Of a DNA stretch of 64,000 nt, positions 34,204-42,299 are shown piece after piece. Every line of letters starts with the position of its first letter. The first letter of the stretch is position 1. The translations under genes and the position numbers were made by a program. This stretch comes from Hymenobacter sp. APR13 (GTDB lineage Bacteria; Bacteroidota; Bacteroidia; Cytophagales; Hymenobacteraceae), in contig NZ_CP006587.1 of the NCBI RefSeq assembly GCF_000737515.1, positions 3,219,001 to 3,283,000 on the forward strand, read 5' to 3'. The notes beneath the pieces were generated by a model. The model saw only the letters and a program-made list of their open reading frames with translations. It was not told where the DNA came from and ran no database searches.

Positions 34204-35550
34204 TTACACCCGTTCCAGCACGCGCCAGCCGTGGCCCTGCACGGTCAGCGTATCGCCTTCCTCCAGCTTCAGCTGTACCTGGCTGAATACGTCCAGCCAA
34301 GTGCCGGCGGCTTCGGCGGGCAGTTGGAGCGGCGTGGGCTCTTCGGAGATATTGATGACGCAGAGCACGGCCGCGCCGTCTTTTTCGCGCAGGAAGCCAT
34401 AGAGGCTGGAGGGGCCGGGGAGGCGGCGCAGGCGGCTGAGCACGTCGCCGTTGCGCAGGGCCGGGTGGCGGCGCTTGAGCTGCAACAGTTTGGTGTAGAA
34501 GCTTTCCAGCGGCAGCTCGGTCCAGTCGATGGTGTCGCGGTCGAAGAACAGCAAGCGCCGGTTGAGGGCGGTTTCCTGGCCGGTGTAGAGCAGCGGCATG
34601 CCGGGCAGCAGCACCGTGAGCACCGCAAACGGCAACGCCAGCGGCCCCAGCCGCTCGTACTCGGTGCCGTCCCAGCTGTTCACGTCGTGGTTGCTGGTGA
34701 AGTGCATCAGGTACACCGAGGGCGGGTATTTGGCCCGCTCGGCAGCCAGGTACGCGTCGATGTCGGCCAGCGGGGCTTTGCCTTCGGCAATGTGGTCGAG
34801 CAGGTAGTGCAGGCGCAGGCCGAAGGTCATGTTGAAGGCCCGCTCCAGCAGCTTGGTATCGGAGTTGAACTGCTCCCAGGTGAGGCCGCCGCTGGGGTAG
34901 AGCTCGTCCCACTCGGCCAGCATAAACAGGGGCTTCACCTCGTCCAGCTCCAGGCGCGCCTCGTCCCAGAAATCGGTGGGCACGAGGCCGGCCACGTCGC
35001 AGCGGTAGCCGTCGATGTCGGCCTCGCGCAGCCAGTAGAGCAGCGCGTCGGTCATGTAGCGGCGCAGGCCGGGCTGGGTGTAGTCGAAGGCTACTACGTC
35101 GGTCCAGTCGGGCACGGGCGGCACGAGGCGGCCGTATTCGTCGTGCTGGTACCAGTCGGGGTGCTGCTGCACCAGCGGGTTGTCCCAGCTGGTGTGGTTG
35201 GCCACCCAGTCGAGCAGCACGCGAAGGTCCAGGGCGTGGGCGGTTTGCACGAGGTAGCGCAGATCATCGAGGGTGCCGAACTCCGGGTTCACCCCGAAAT
35301 AGTCCTGCACGGCGTACTGGCTGCCCAGCGTGCCCTTGCGCTCCACGGCCCCAATCGGGTGAATCGGCATCAGCCACACGATGCTGATGCCCATGGCCGC
35401 CAGCCGCGGCAGGTGCTCCGCAAAGGCCCGAAAAGTGCCTTCGGGCGTGAAATTGCGTAGGTTGACTTCGTAGATGGTGGCATTGGCGGCCCACTCCGGG
35501 TGACGAACCTGGAACAAATGGGCATCGGGGTGAACGGCGGAATCGGGCAC
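34204..35550 (-). CDS. GH13 alpha-amylase family protein, cytoplasmic
   Basis: 448 residues from a GTG at 35550; no ATG fits before the conserved YEVNLRNFTPEGTFRAFAEH. No signal peptide, unlike its tandem paralog. GH13 motifs: LLDWVANHTSWDNPLV (region I), DGYRCDVAGLVP with the nucleophile Asp (region II), MLAEWDELYP with the acid/base Glu (region III) and FTSNHDVNSW with the transition-state Asp (region IV). GTLGSQYAVQDYFGVNPEFG is typical of Bacteroidota alpha-glucan-active enzymes. A small C-terminal beta domain is present. It is expected to hydrolyse maltodextrins in the cytoplasm. Its stop lies 6 bases from repeat C2. Confidence 0.92.
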   Translation of the reverse strand: MPDSAVHPDAHLFQVRHPEWAANATIYEVNLRNFTPEGTFRAFAEHLPRLAAMGISIVWLMPIHPIGAVERKGTLGSQYAVQDYFGVNPEFGTLDDLRYLVQTAHALDLRVLLDWVANHTSWDNPLVQQHPDWYQHDEYGRLVPPVPDWTDVVAFDYTQPGLRRYMTDALLYWLREADIDGYRCDVAGLVPTDFWDEARLELDEVKPLFMLAEWDELYPSGGLTWEQFNSDTKLLERAFNMTFGLRLHYLLDHIAEGKAPLADIDAYLAAERAKYPPSVYLMHFTSNHDVNSWDGTEYERLGPLALPFAVLTVLLPGMPLLYTGQETALNRRLLFFDRDTIDWTELPLESFYTKLLQLKRRHPALRNGDVLSRLRRLPGPSSLYGFLREKDGAAVLCVINISEEPTPLQLPAEAAGTWLDVFSQVQLKLEEGDTLTVQGHGWRVLERV

Positions 35551-35971
35551 GGGCTACGGCAATGGTGGAAAGGCCGTGTACGGAAAAGACGTTCGGGCGG
35601 GGGCCTCACCCCCCGGCCCCCTCTCCCGTGGAGAGGGGGAGCCAGACGAATATTGCTGCGTTGTGCAGACGGCGCGCACGTTCCCCAGGGCTGAAGCCCT
35701 GGGCTATGCAGGGTGACGTGCTTGGTTGTGGAACAGCCGCGTAGCGGTGGCAGATATGTAGCTTGAACAGTGCCCGGAAGTATAAAAGCCGCATAGCGGC
35801 GACAGGTTCTGCTGGTGAACCTGCCGCCGCTATGCGGCTCCATCATCGTGTAGCATAATGTACTACATACCTGCCGCCGCTATGCGGCTGCGTCAAAAAG
35901 CGGGCTGCGCAACGGCCCGTTCGAGCCGCTGCCTAGCCCAGGGCTTCAGCCCTGGGAAACGTGCGCGCTGC
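35551..35971. repeat. Mosaic of short palindromic repeats between the two GH13 genes (family G)
   Basis: No gene. It contains a hairpin CCCCCTCTCCCGTGGAGAGGGGG (35617-35639). There is an inverted pair built on CCCAGGGCTGAAGCCCTGGG (35683-35702) and CCCAGGGCTTCAGCCCTGGG (35937-35956), with flanking ACGTTC/GAAACGT. Three copies of a GCCGC.TATGCGGC box lie around 35790-35890. Several elements appear to be inserted next to each other. Confidence 0.75.
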
Positions 35972-37429
35972 TTACCACAGCCCGTTGCGGGGCAGGTCGG
36001 GGAGGCGCTCATACACGCGGTAGCCGTAGGCGGGAACCAGCAGCTTAGAGCCCGAGCCGAGCTTGAGCACCTGCCCGCTGAACAGTTCCCGGTAGATGCC
36101 CGGCCCCAGCGTGGTGGGGCGCACCTCGTGGGGCTGCCGGCCCAAGTTTGCAACGGTCAGCACAGCGGCCTCGCCCCGGCGCCGGATGAAACTGTAGACC
36201 TCGGAGCTGCTGTTTTCTACGCGCTCAAACTCACTGCACGGGTCGCCGTTGCGCAGGGCGGGGTGGCGCTTTTTCAGCTGCAGCAGCCGGGTGTAGAAGT
36301 CCTGGAGCGGGTAACCGTTCCAGTTGATGGTATCCTTATCGAAGAAGCGCAGGCGCTTTTTCAGGGCGGCTTCCTGGCCCGAATACACCATCGGAATGCC
36401 GGGCAGCAGGGCTGTCAGCACGGCCTGGGTCTGGGCGCTTTGGCCCAGCCGCTCGTACTCGGTGCCGTCCCAGCTGTTGATGTCGTGGCTGCTGGTGAAG
36501 TACATCAGGTAGCTGCTGGCGGGGTATTTGGCGCGCTCCGCCTGGAAGTACTTATCGAGGGCGGCGGTGGGCTGCTGCCGGCGGCTGATGCTGTCGAGCA
36601 GGTAGCGCAGGCGCAGGCCGTAGGTGGCGTCGAAGGCCTTTTCCAGCAGCTTAGTGTTGGGGCTGAATTCGCCTTTCTTGAGGAAGGGCGGGGCGTGCAG
36701 CTCGTCCCACTCGGCCAGCATGAACACGGGCTTCACCTGCTCCAGCAGCGGCCGGGTCTGGTTCCAGAAGTCGGTGGGCACGAGGCCGGCCACGTCGCAG
36801 CGGAAGCCGTCGAAACCGGCTTCGCGCAGCCAGAACACCATGCTTTGCTGCATGTAGCGGCGCAGCTCCGGCTTGCTATAGTCGAGGTCGATGACGTCCT
36901 GCCAGTCGGATACGGGCGGCACGAACTGGCCGCGGGCATCTTTCGTGAACCAGTCGGGGTGCTGTTGGGCCAGTTGGCTGTCCCAGCTGGTGTGGTTGGC
37001 CACCCAGTCCAGAATCACGTGCATGCCGCGCTTGTGGGCGGCCTCGGTGAGGTGGCGCAGGTCGTCTAGGGTGCCGAACTCGGGGTTGACGGCCCGATAA
37101 TCCCGGATGGAATACTGGCTGCCGAGCGTGCCCTTGCGGTTTTGCTGCCCGATGGGCTGCACCGGCATCAGCCACAGAATGCCCACACCCATGCTATCCA
37201 GGCGCGGTAAGTGCTTCTCAAAAGCCCGAAACGTGCCCTCCGGCGTGTACTGCCGGATATTGACCTCGTAGATGCTGGCCGAGTCGGCCCAGGCGGGGTG
37301 GCGGACGGTGTAGGCGGCCGGGGCGTCGGGCGCGCAGACGTTGGGCGTGAGGTCGAGGACGGGCTGCTTGGGTTGGCAGCCGGCCAGCAAACTCAGCGCC
37401 AGCAGGCCAGGGGTAAAGAAACGGAGCAT
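35972..37429 (-). CDS. GH13 alpha-amylase family lipoprotein
   Basis: 485 residues from the ATG at 37429. The lipobox is LALSLLAGC (Cys near residue 16), so the mature enzyme is lipid-anchored. The GH13 core is a close paralog of the preceding gene: GTLGSQYSIRDYRAVNPEFG, ILDWVANHTSWDSQLAQQ, DGFRCDVAGLVPTDFWNQT with the nucleophile, FMLAEWDELHAPPFLKKG with the Glu, and FTSSHDINSWDGTEYERLG. The two share gene order and many identical blocks, consistent with tandem duplication and division into cytoplasmic and envelope forms. It probably degrades external alpha-glucans. Its start codon lies in a 39-base hairpin (37422-37460). Confidence 0.92.
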   Translation of the reverse strand: MLRFFTPGLLALSLLAGCQPKQPVLDLTPNVCAPDAPAAYTVRHPAWADSASIYEVNIRQYTPEGTFRAFEKHLPRLDSMGVGILWLMPVQPIGQQNRKGTLGSQYSIRDYRAVNPEFGTLDDLRHLTEAAHKRGMHVILDWVANHTSWDSQLAQQHPDWFTKDARGQFVPPVSDWQDVIDLDYSKPELRRYMQQSMVFWLREAGFDGFRCDVAGLVPTDFWNQTRPLLEQVKPVFMLAEWDELHAPPFLKKGEFSPNTKLLEKAFDATYGLRLRYLLDSISRRQQPTAALDKYFQAERAKYPASSYLMYFTSSHDINSWDGTEYERLGQSAQTQAVLTALLPGIPMVYSGQEAALKKRLRFFDKDTINWNGYPLQDFYTRLLQLKKRHPALRNGDPCSEFERVENSSSEVYSFIRRRGEAAVLTVANLGRQPHEVRPTTLGPGIYRELFSGQVLKLGSGSKLLVPAYGYRVYERLPDLPRNGLW

Positions 37430-37460
37430 GCCGAAAAGTACCACTTTTCAGCATGCTCCG
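37422..37460 (-). promoter_or_regulatory. Hairpin burying the start codon of the GH13 lipoprotein gene
   Basis: CGGAGCATGC at 37422-37431 pairs with GCATGCTCCG at 37451-37460, and GAAAAGT (37433-37439) with ACTTTTC (37443-37449), with only one mismatched pair and a 3-base loop. The ATG (37427-37429, minus) is inside the 3' arm, and T-rich sequence follows, so it may act as an attenuator or translation lock. Confidence 0.6.
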
Positions 37461-37474
37461 CCGGAAATGCTGGT

Positions 37475-37903
37475 TTAGCGGGCGTTGGTGCGGGCCTTAT
37501 CGGGGCGGTATTGGATGCCGCCGAACAGGTACAGCATCAGCGTGCGCGAGTAGCGCAACGACAGCGGCGTGAACAGCAACGACACCACCGCCACGCTCAC
37601 GATATACACCCACGTATCGGGGTCGTTGAGCAGGAAGTACACCGCAAAGCCAATCACCAGCATGATGCCCGTCGAAAACACGAAGCTGATGTACATGGCG
37701 CCCCAATAGAAGCCCGGTTCCGGCTCGTAGGCCTGGCTGCACACTGGGCACTGCGCGGGCATGCTCATGAACTTGGTGCTGAGGGCCGGATGCGTAAAAA
37801 GCGGGCCTTGGTGGCAGCGGGGGCAGCGCTGCTGCACCATAGCCAGCAGCGTGGAGTCGTGGTCGGTGTTGGGCGTGGCAGGAGGAGTGGCAGGAGTGGA
37901 CAT
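37475..37903 (-). CDS. DUF983 membrane protein
   Basis: 142 residues from the ATG at 37903. The zinc ribbon is RCPRCHQGPLF ... CPVCSQAYEPEPGFYWGAMY (two CxxC pairs, about residues 26-65), followed by two transmembrane helices, FSTGIMLVIGFAVYFLL and WVYIVSVAVVSLLFTPLSL. This is the usual layout of DUF983, an alphaproteobacterial and Bacteroidota family of unknown function, often near cytochrome oxidase genes; none is near here. A TAGCTTTG box at 37931-37938 is the likely promoter. The stop is 46 bases before the GH13 start. Confidence 0.9.
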   Translation of the reverse strand: MSTPATPPATPNTDHDSTLLAMVQQRCPRCHQGPLFTHPALSTKFMSMPAQCPVCSQAYEPEPGFYWGAMYISFVFSTGIMLVIGFAVYFLLNDPDTWVYIVSVAVVSLLFTPLSLRYSRTLMLYLFGGIQYRPDKARTNAR

Positions 37904-37930
37904 GGGAACGTGCGCGGATAAACTTCGATA

Positions 37931-37938
37931 CAAAGCTA
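37931..37938 (-). promoter_or_regulatory. Candidate -7 box (TAGCTTTG) for DUF983
   Basis: Exact TAnnTTTG on the minus strand, 27 bases before the ATG at 37903. Confidence 0.5.
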
Positions 37939-38013
37939 CTCTACGCAGCCGCGCCCGGGAAGGCCCATCTGCGGGCAGATCCGGTACAAATCAACGCCGC
38001 CCGGTGGCCGCTT

Positions 38014-38880
38014 TCAGGCCGGCTGGCGGAAGGCCTCGGGCGTGCGGCCGGTGTGGCGGCGGAAGTAGCGCCCAAAGTAGGAGGCGTCCTCGAAGCCCAG
38101 CGCGTCGGCTACCTGGGCCACGGTGGCGGGGGTGTGGTGGAGCAGGCGGCGCGCTTCCAGCAGCACCCGCTCCTGCACCAGGGCGCTGGCGGTTTTGCCC
38201 AAGTGGCGGCGGCACAGCGCATTGAGGTGGTTCGGCGACACGTGCAGCAAATCGGCGTAGTGCTGCACTTCGCGCTGCTGCCGGAAGTGCTGGTTGAGCA
38301 GGCTCCCGAACTGCCGGAGCAGCTGCTGAGCGTGGCGGGGCTCGTCGGCGGGCGGGGCTTCGGGCGCCGCGGGCGGGTAGTGGCGGGCGGCCAGCTCCAG
38401 GCACAGGTGCAGGTAGGAGCGCACCACCTCGTCCTGGTGCGGAGCGGGGGCGGCGGCCTCCTGCCACATGCGCTGCAGCAGCGGCAGTAGCTCGGTTTCG
38501 GGGGCTGGCAGCTGCAGGGCGGGGGCGTGGCGGTGGTCGAAGAACGGGTATTCGAACAGCCGTTCGCCGGGGTAGCGGAACAGGTAGAAGTCGGCCTCAA
38601 ACAGCACCACGTAGCCCTGCGCGTCGTCGGAAAGCTGCCAGTGGTGCACCTGGCCCGGGGTCATGAAAAATACGCTGCCCGGCACCAGCGGGTAACTCAC
38701 TAGGTCGATAGTGTGGGTGCCCTGGCCCTGCGTGACGTAGAGTAGCAGGTAAAAATCGTGGGCGTGGGCCTGGCTGACGCCGGGGAAGTTGGCCACGTGC
38801 CGCTCCAGCCGCTCCAGGTACCACGGCCGCCGGCCCGGCCCCTGCGGAAACGACTGCAGCGTGAGAACGGGCAGAGACAT
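38014..38880 (-). CDS. AraC-family transcriptional regulator with N-terminal cupin
   Basis: 288 residues. The N-terminal AraC-binding cupin (about 20-110) shows AHDFYLLLYVTQGQGTHTID and GSVFFMTPGQVHHWQLSDD. Two helix-turn-helix motifs fill the C-terminus: YADLLHVSPNHLNALCRRHL with GKTASALVQERVLLEARRLL, and VAQVADALGFEDASYFGRYF-RRHTGRTPEAFR, the canonical AraC end. It senses a small ligand, probably a sugar or aromatic, and activates nearby or distant genes. A TACCTTTC box (38913-38920) abuts repeat D1 upstream. Confidence 0.93.
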   Translation of the reverse strand: MSLPVLTLQSFPQGPGRRPWYLERLERHVANFPGVSQAHAHDFYLLLYVTQGQGTHTIDLVSYPLVPGSVFFMTPGQVHHWQLSDDAQGYVVLFEADFYLFRYPGERLFEYPFFDHRHAPALQLPAPETELLPLLQRMWQEAAAPAPHQDEVVRSYLHLCLELAARHYPPAAPEAPPADEPRHAQQLLRQFGSLLNQHFRQQREVQHYADLLHVSPNHLNALCRRHLGKTASALVQERVLLEARRLLHHTPATVAQVADALGFEDASYFGRYFRRHTGRTPEAFRQPA

Positions 38881-38912
38881 AGGCGGGAAACAGGAGGGTT
38901 TTGAAGAAGGTG

Positions 38913-38920
38913 GAAAGGTA
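38913..38920 (-). promoter_or_regulatory. Near -7 box (TACCTTTC) for the AraC gene, adjacent to repeat D1
   Basis: One mismatch to TAnnTTTG on the minus strand, 32 bases before the ATG. It immediately borders the palindromic repeat starting at 38921. Confidence 0.35.
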
Positions 38921-39019
38921 CGTCATGCAGAGGCGCAGCCGACGCATCTCGCGTGCTGATGTTGAGTTGCGTTGACAACGTCAGCACGCGAGATGCGTCG
39001 GCTGCGCCTCTGCATGACG
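38921..39019. repeat. Palindromic repeat family D, copy 1 (39-bp perfect arms)
   Basis: CGTCATGCAGAGGCGCAGCC (38921 on, continuing GACGCATCTCGCGTGCTGA) pairs perfectly with 38981-39019, with a 21-base loop. The elements stand between the divergently read AraC gene and the 3' end of the membrane-protein gene. Confidence 0.93.
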
Positions 39020-39040
39020 TTCTTTAGCCGTGTCTGCCGC

Positions 39041-39496
39041 CTACTCGAACCGCCGCAGGCGCTTTTTGCTGAGCTCGTAGCTGATGATGGCCGGGATGTA
39101 GAACGTGACGTCGGCCAGCAGCTTGGCCACCACGATGCCCGCTCCGAAGCTGCCCAGCCAGCGCGGCATGTAGTAGAGCAGCGCCGGTCGGATCAGCAGG
39201 CTGTCGAATACCTCGGCCACGCCAAATTCCACGGCCAGCGCCCGCACGTTCTGGCCCAGCGTGCGCCAGCGGTACGGCCGGCCGCTGGCCTGCAGCGTGC
39301 GGCGCGTCTGCCACACATCCTGCCCCAGTAGCCAGCCAAAGTACGCCACGTTGCCGGCCCAGGTGCCCGCCAGCGCGGCGCTTAGGCCGCTGCCGGTGGC
39401 GCGCAGGGACAGGGCCGCCGCCAGCAGCGTGGCCCCCACCGACAGCACCTCGGCGGGCAAGTAGCGGCGCAGCCATTCCCGAATCTTCTGTTTCAT
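39041..39496 (-). CDS. Hypothetical multi-pass membrane protein
   Basis: 151 residues from the ATG at 39496 (MKQKIREWLRRYLPAEVLSV). Hydrophobic segments lie near residues 17-33 (EVLSVGATLLAAALSLR), 35-55 (SGLSAALAGTWAGNVAYFGW), 98-112 and 118-138 (GSFGAGIVVAKLLADVTFYI). It ends in a basic tail SKKRLRRFE. I do not recognise the family with certainty. It diverges from a membrane-bound AraC-type regulator by 65 bases, so the two may be co-regulated. Confidence 0.65.
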   Translation of the reverse strand: MKQKIREWLRRYLPAEVLSVGATLLAAALSLRATGSGLSAALAGTWAGNVAYFGWLLGQDVWQTRRTLQASGRPYRWRTLGQNVRALAVEFGVAEVFDSLLIRPALLYYMPRWLGSFGAGIVVAKLLADVTFYIPAIISYELSKKRLRRFE

Positions 39497-39561
39497 AAGC
39501 CAGTGGAAATAAACGGCTATTTTGGCGACCCGGCCCAACTACCGTCTTTTTTCCTGCCCGT

Positions 39562-40779
39562 ATGCAGATACCGTTTACGCCTTTGGTAGTCGTGCTGCTG
39601 GCCGTGGTGGCGCAGGCTGTGTTTGCGGCCGGCCTGCTGTGGCTGGCCCCAGCCAACCGCCTGCCCAACCGCTTTCTGGCCCTGCTCATGCTGGCCATAG
39701 CCCTCTGGCTGCTCGACGGCTTCTTCCGCGAAGCCAACATCTACGGGCAAAATGCCAACTGGTATTTCGCGCCCATCTACTACTCGTTTGCCTTCGGGCC
39801 GCTGCTGTACTTCTACGTGCGCAGCCTCGTCAACCACGATTTCCGGCTGCAGCGGCGGCACGTGTGGCACTTTGCGCCAGTGCTGCTGCAGGCGGGGCTG
39901 TACTGGTGGCTGCGGCTGCAGCCGTACAGCACGCGCCTGTGGTTCTGGGAAGCCGTGCATCAGCCCTACACCTACCGGGTGGAGTTTATCGGCACCTGGG
40001 TTTCGCTCACGGTATATCTGGGGCTGAGTTTGCGGCTGCTGCAGCAGTACCGCCGCTGGCTGCCCGACAACTTTTCGGAGGTGTCGAAGCTGCGGTTGCA
40101 GTGGCTGCGGGTGCTGCTGGTGCTGGTGGGTGTGGTGAGCGCGCAATGGCTGCTGGAAGTGGTGCTGCGCGAGTTTTTCGGGCTGTATTATGCCTACGAC
40201 TACTCCACCGAGCTGCTGGGTGTGGTGGTGTTTCTGGTAGGCGTGGTAGGGCTGCGTCAAGCCGATATGCGCGCCGTCCGCTTTGAGCCGGAACTGGCGG
40301 CCTTGGAGTTGCAGCCCGTTTTTACGTCGCTGCCCGTTCCCACGCTGCCTCAATCAGATGCGGCTCCGGTGGCCATGTTGGGTGCAGAAGCCGCATCCGA
40401 CACTCCGGCTCTTTCGGCCCCGGCCGCTCCGGTGGCGGATGCGGCTGTGGTGGCGCGCATCCGGCAGGCGCTGGAACAGGAACGGCTTTACCTCAACCCC
40501 ACGCTCACGCTGGCCGAGCTGTCGGCGCATACCGGCTTGGCCCCGCGTCTGATTTCGTTCACGGTCAACAACGGCTTCGGCCAGAGCTTCAACGACCTAG
40601 TGAACGGCTACCGCGTGGCCGAGGTGAAGCGCCGCCTCGCCACCTCCGACGCCCGGCGTCTCACGCTGCTCGGCATTGCCTTCGAAAGCGGCTTCAACTC
40701 CAAAACCACCTTCAACCGCATCTTCAAGCAGTTCACCGGCACCGCCCCGCGGGACTGGAATGCTGGGGTGGCGGAGTAG
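39562..40779 (+). CDS. Membrane-bound AraC-type regulator (7TM plus HTH)
   Basis: 405 residues. The first ~240 hold about seven hydrophobic helices (VVVLLAVVAQAVFAAGLLWL, FLALLMLAIALWLLDGFF, YYSFAFGPLLYFYVRSL, WVSLTVYLGLSLRLLQQY, VLLVLVGVVSAQWLLEVVL, LLGVVVFLVGVVGLRQ). A linker (about 250-305) is Pro/Ala-rich. The AraC HTH follows: TLAELSAHTGLAPRLISFTV, GQSFNDLVNGYRVAEVKRRL and LLGIAFESGFNSKTTFNRIF-KQFTG. Such Bacteroidota proteins couple a membrane sensor directly to DNA binding. The target is unknown. It ends 7 bases before repeat A3. Confidence 0.9.
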   Translation: MQIPFTPLVVVLLAVVAQAVFAAGLLWLAPANRLPNRFLALLMLAIALWLLDGFFREANIYGQNANWYFAPIYYSFAFGPLLYFYVRSLVNHDFRLQRRHVWHFAPVLLQAGLYWWLRLQPYSTRLWFWEAVHQPYTYRVEFIGTWVSLTVYLGLSLRLLQQYRRWLPDNFSEVSKLRLQWLRVLLVLVGVVSAQWLLEVVLREFFGLYYAYDYSTELLGVVVFLVGVVGLRQADMRAVRFEPELAALELQPVFTSLPVPTLPQSDAAPVAMLGAEAASDTPALSAPAAPVADAAVVARIRQALEQERLYLNPTLTLAELSAHTGLAPRLISFTVNNGFGQSFNDLVNGYRVAEVKRRLATSDARRLTLLGIAFESGFNSKTTFNRIFKQFTGTAPRDWNAGVAE

Positions 40780-40786
40780 AGTTGAT

Positions 40787-40958
40787 TGTCATTGCGAGGC
40801 CGAAGGCCGTGGCAATCCTTCCTCTCGTGGCAGACACTTTCCTTGCAGCAAAGCCCTCCGGCGTTAGTGTGCTACACTACTGTCAGAGGGCTTTTCGATT
40901 AGGGTTGCTTGTCTCACGGAGAGGAAGGATTGCTTCGTCGTGCCTCCTCGCAATGACA
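40787..40958. repeat. Palindromic repeat family A, copy 3
   Basis: Arms TGTCATTGCGAGGCCGAAGG (40787 on) and ...CCTCCTCGCAATGACA (to 40958), with TCCTTCCTCT/AGAGGAAGGA inner arms. The core AAAGCCCTCCGGCGTTAGTG pairs with CACTACTGTCAGAGGGCTTT, a variant of the terminator hairpin. Lies between two rightward genes. Confidence 0.87.
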
Positions 40959-40968
40959 GCACCAACTG

Positions 40969-40990
40969 GCCCCACATCATGATGTGGGGC
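40969..40990. repeat. 22-bp perfect palindrome
   Basis: GCCCCACATCATGATGTGGGGC fits: the half GCCCCACATC (40969-40978) is exactly complementary to 40981-40990 around AT. It stands 10 bases after repeat A3 and 76 bases before the next ATG, so it could be an operator for a dimeric regulator or part of the repeat cluster. Confidence 0.6.
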
Positions 40991-41066
40991 GTCCCGCGGC
41001 CGGATTCGGGGCGTTTGGGAGGCGCCAGCCCGCCACCTTTGGGTCATTCATCAACCCCGATGACCC

Positions 41067-41588
41067 ATGAAAACGCTGCTGCTTCTGCTGGCCCTGGCCG
41101 CCCCGATTGCCCCGCTGCTGGCCCAGTCCACGCCCCCCGCCACCGCCTGGACCGACCACACCCGCGTGCTACCCGACAAGCTCCGGCAGGTGCCGGTGGG
41201 TGTCACGCTCTGGCACACGCCCAACCCCAACTACCCCGAGCCCAACCCCGACAAGCCCGGCGCCTACGTCTGGAAGCACAGCACTATGCTGCGCTCGGAG
41301 GTGGGCGAGCTGGAAGTGGTGGAGTGCGGCAGCTTTATCTGGTACGATGAAACCGGCTGGAAGCAGAATATGGTAGAGACGCCCGCGCAGTTTGCCGAGA
41401 TATTCCAGTGCCCCGGCGGCCGCCTGCAGCCCGGCCGCACCTACATCTTCGCCAAAAACTACCGCTACGCTGACAGCGCCCGCCAGCTCTACGGCGGCGA
41501 CGCCCTTTGGTACATCCTGGCCCGCGACAAAGCCGGCAAACTCTACAAAGGCCTCGGCCTGCTCGAAACCGAAGCCACAGTGCGCTAG
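41067..41588 (+). CDS. Hypothetical exported protein
   Basis: 173 residues. The signal peptide is MKTLLLLLALAAPIAPLLAQ. The mature part has conserved-looking aromatic blocks VTLWHTPNPNYPEPNPDKPG, AYVWKHSTMLRSEVGELEVV, ECGSFIWYDETGWKQNMVET, PAQFAEIFQCPGGRLQPG and TYIFAKNYRYADSARQLYGG DALWYIL. Two cysteines may form a disulphide. I do not know the family. It precedes a YceI-like gene by 76 bases and may form a small exported pair with it. Confidence 0.65.
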   Translation: MKTLLLLLALAAPIAPLLAQSTPPATAWTDHTRVLPDKLRQVPVGVTLWHTPNPNYPEPNPDKPGAYVWKHSTMLRSEVGELEVVECGSFIWYDETGWKQNMVETPAQFAEIFQCPGGRLQPGRTYIFAKNYRYADSARQLYGGDALWYILARDKAGKLYKGLGLLETEATVR

Positions 41589-41664
41589 CCCTGTGGTGCC
41601 ACGAGTTGCCGAAGGCCTCGTGGTACCACTGCCCACTAGCTCACCCATATACTCCCCCGAAACC

Positions 41665-42219
41665 ATGAAACTTCTCCTTGCCTTTCTGACCTTCTGCACG
41701 CTGGCCGCCACCCAGCCCGCCGCTACTTCCTACCAGCTGCTGCCCGCCGCCCTCACCTGGACCGGCTACGCCGAAGTGGGCACCTACGCTCCCAGCGGCA
41801 CCGTGCAGCTCCGTCGTGGCAGCTTCCTCTACGACGGCCGCACCCTGCGTCAGGCCCGCCTCGAAGTGGACATGCGCACCATCGCGCAGGAGCAAGCCCA
41901 GCTGGCCGAGCACCTGCGCGGCGAAGATTTCTTTGATGTGGCGAAGTACCCGATGGCCGTTTTCGAGCTGCAGCAGCTTAGCCAGGGGCAGGCCCGCGGC
42001 CAGCTCACGCTACGCGGCGTCACGCGGCCCGTGCAGTTTCCGCTCACGCTGGAACGCCGCCCCGACGGCCGCCTGCGCCTGCGCGGCACCGCTACCCTCG
42101 ACCGCACCCAGTTCGGCATCAACCACAACTCCAGTAGCTTCTTCCAGAACCTGGGCTCCTACGCCATCCGCAACGAGTTCCATCTGACATTCGACGTGCT
42201 GGCCGAAGCGGCGAAGTAG
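41665..42219 (+). CDS. YceI-family lipid-binding-like protein (exported)
   Basis: 184 residues from the ATG at 41665. The signal peptide is MKLLLAFLTFCTLAATQPAA. The mature beta-barrel matches YceI: LTWTGYAEVGTYAPSGTVQL, LEVDMRTIAQEQAQLAEHLR, GEDFFDVAKYPMAVFELQQL, RGQLTLRGVTRPVQFPLTLE and FGINHNSSSFFQNLGSYAIR, with the family's 'L....FFd...yP...F' and 'L..rGvt..v.fp' motifs. Members bind isoprenoids such as polyprenyl pyrophosphate or ubiquinone in the periplasm; the ligand here is not known. Confidence 0.92.
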   Translation: MKLLLAFLTFCTLAATQPAATSYQLLPAALTWTGYAEVGTYAPSGTVQLRRGSFLYDGRTLRQARLEVDMRTIAQEQAQLAEHLRGEDFFDVAKYPMAVFELQQLSQGQARGQLTLRGVTRPVQFPLTLERRPDGRLRLRGTATLDRTQFGINHNSSSFFQNLGSYAIRNEFHLTFDVLAEAAK

Positions 42220-42299
42220 GAGCAGACTCGACTGGCAGAACGCCCGGCGGCGCCTTGCGTATCGTATAGCATCCTTCCACTTCCTAACCTCCCTACACT

